Below are positions 62,929 to 64,000 of a DNA stretch of 64,000 nucleotides, piece by piece. The notes below the pieces were generated by a model that worked only from the letters and a program-made list of their open reading frames with translations, did not search any database and had not been told where the DNA came from. The stretch spans positions 1 through 64,000 of the forward strand of contig CAZCJL010000002.1 of NCBI GenBank assembly GCA_964498785.1, read 5' to 3'. The translations under genes were made by a program, and so were the position numbers. The stretch is from Mariaggregatimicrobium sp964498785. GTDB lineage: Bacteria; Zhuqueibacterota; Zhuqueibacteria; Thermofontimicrobiales; Thiofontviventaceae. Positions within the stretch are counted from its first letter, which is position 1, and the number at the start of each line of letters is the position of its first letter.

Positions 62929-64000
62929 CTATTTTATATGAACAAGTCGTTTTGTGGAAACAGAGTTATTTGTACGCATTTTTAGATAGTAAACTCCGCT
63001 ACTCAAATTATCAAGATGCAGATGATGAATATATGTCCCGGTTGCTTTAAAGTTGTTAAACAGTACTTTCACTTCCTTTCCGAGAGTATTATAAACAGCG
63101 GCGAAAATATGTTGTGGCTTTTTTACCTGATATACAATATTTGTGGAGGAATTGAATGGATTGGGATAATTTTGATAAAGCACATAATCTTTTGGGTTAT
63201 TTGAATTCTGTTCGTCAACATCACAGCGGGAAATGTTAATATCTGTTTTTACAACTGTCCCGCTGAGGCCGCAGGCAAAGATTTTACTATCTGTTGTTGT
63301 TAAGGAATACAGGCCTTGAGTGTGAAAATATTGTTCTGTCCAGGTTTGTCCACTGTTTTCAGAATAGAGGATGATTCCATCGGAATTCGTCGCCCAGCCG
63401 GATAGATTATCCCGAAAAAGAATAGATGTGACTCCCTCTCGCCCTATTTTTCCTGTAAATGACCAATGTTGACCCAGGTCGAACGATCTTAAAATACTTC
63501 CGTCATTGCTCATTGCGATGCTAAAATCGGAATCAACGATCTGGCAGCAAATTAATTTGGGTATTGCTTCAGAATCATATTCAGCATTATGCCACGACGA
63601 ACCGGAATCAGTAGTATACAACAAAGTTCCGTCTCCTACAATCAGCCCTTTTTCAGAATTGAAAAAAGCAATGTCATTCAAATTTGAAGTGGCTGGTACT
63701 TCATGAGTTATTAACTGATCGCCGCCTTTCGTACTGGAAATCAACAGGCTATTTCGTCCACAGCACCATATTGTATTTTGATCGATAACTTCGATATTGT
63801 TTAGCCAGTTGCCTTGTGTAATATCCGAATTTGACTGGTTTTTCCATGTTTCTCCGGCATCGGTAGTTTTTGCCAGGAAACCGTTCGCTCCGCACGCCCA
63901 GCCGATTTTGTCATCAGCGAAATCGAGCCCCTCTAACCTCAGGCAAAAATCGTCATCAGCAATAATGCAGGACGAACGCCAGGTTAATCCCCCGTCGTTA
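62929..64000 (-). CDS. Surface protein with BNR/YCF48-like repeats and type IX-like tail, cut by the window edge
   Basis: The reading frame stays open to base 64000, so the N terminus lies outside the window; at least 356 residues are visible. The sequence has repeating propeller-type blocks such as LLYTTDSGSSWHN and FLAKTTDAGETWKN, similar to BNR and photosystem-assembly YCF48 repeats. The C terminus has NYPNPFNSSTNIVYQV and ends in RLVHIK, a type IX-like sorting domain. An internal Met at 63744 is not a real start. It is separated from the dehydrogenase gene by about 50 nt. Confidence 0.85.
   Translation of the reverse strand, partial: NDGGLTWRSSCIIADDDFCLRLEGLDFADDKIGWACGANGFLAKTTDAGETWKNQSNSDITQGNWLNNIEVIDQNTIWCCGRNSLLISSTKGGDQLITHEVPATSNLNDIAFFNSEKGLIVGDGTLLYTTDSGSSWHNAEYDSEAIPKLICCQIVDSDFSIAMSNDGSILRSFDLGQHWSFTGKIGREGVTSILFRDNLSGWATNSDGIILYSENSGQTWTEQYFHTQGLYSLTTTDSKIFACGLSGTVVKTDINISRCDVDEQNSNNPKDYVLYQNYPNPFNSSTNIVYQVKKPQHIFAAVYNTLGKEVKVLFNNFKATGTYIHHLHLDNLSSGVYYLKMRTNNSVSTKRLVHIK

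Noticed and set aside
1..64000. CRISPR arrays, tRNA and rRNA genes, insertion sequences
   Set aside because: No regularly spaced repeats, tRNA- or rRNA-like sequences or transposase genes were seen.

Overview
The window looks like a chromosomal segment from a Gram-negative, AT-rich bacterium of the FCB superphylum, somewhere near Calditrichota, KSB1, Ignavibacteriota or Marinimicrobia. The phylum cannot be fixed from sequence reading alone. The evidence is: two proteins ending in a type IX-like C-terminal domain with the YPNPFN signature (16463-18418 and 62929-64000); lipid A genes (lpxB, lpxK); many lipoproteins and outer-membrane barrels; and a tmRNA whose tag, ADNYAYAMAA, is close to the one I remember for Chlorobium. 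No phage, insertion sequence, CRISPR array, rRNA or tRNA was seen. The DNA is almost entirely ordinary coding sequence.

Layout, left to right. 1-322 holds nested inverted repeats and a promoter. 323-3427 encodes a small SWIM protein and an MltD-type lytic transglycosylase. 3570-6835 is an overlapping trio: NamZ-type exo-muramidase, methyltransferase, TPR protein. 6832-10571 (minus) is a second NamZ-like lipoprotein followed by a tightly overlapped polyamine operon: pyruvoyl arginine decarboxylase, deoxyhypusine-synthase-like protein, agmatinase. 10846-14607 has a secreted GH13 amylase with starch-binding-like domains and an orphan exported protein. 14609-20249 has a sugar-isomerase-like barrel, an Smr protein, a lipoprotein, a large surface protein and two small-operon proteins. 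20297-27400 is a metabolic cluster: a two-subunit aconitase-family hydratase, a MaeB-type malic enzyme, a CitD-CitE fusion and CitF. 28958-31129 (minus) is a kinase / RapZ-C-like / nucleotidyltransferase triad resembling AmgK-MurU peptidoglycan salvage.

32434-42696 reads as one eight-gene plus-strand unit: YARHG protein, amidase, Cys-rich mini-protein, beta-helix lipoprotein, lipid kinase, giant TPR protein, outer-membrane barrel, PrmA. 42815-44895 has a DUF4390-like protein and a zinc-finger/deacetylase fusion. 45667-50066 has a metalloprotease-propeller-barrel fusion and a GWxTD protein. After a lamin-tail-domain surface protein come ssrA and trxB. The right end, all on minus, holds a HEAT protein, an anti-sigma-like protein, a putative divergent sigma-like protein, a sigma-54 activator, the lipid A block (lpxK, DUF374 acyltransferase, lpxB, Gfo/Idh dehydrogenase) and a partial surface protein.

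Two themes link the genes. The first is cell-wall turnover and salvage: MltD, two NamZ proteins, an amidase, and the AmgK/MurU-like pair. The second is envelope building and secretion: Lpx genes, barrels, TPR proteins, type IX-like cargo. The most interesting open points are the sigma-like/anti-sigma-like/HEAT cluster, the true substrate of the hydratase plus citrate-lyase-type cluster, the bacterial deoxyhypusine-synthase-like enzyme inside an agmatine operon, and an unusual Shine-Dalgarno/hairpin/start arrangement ahead of maeB.
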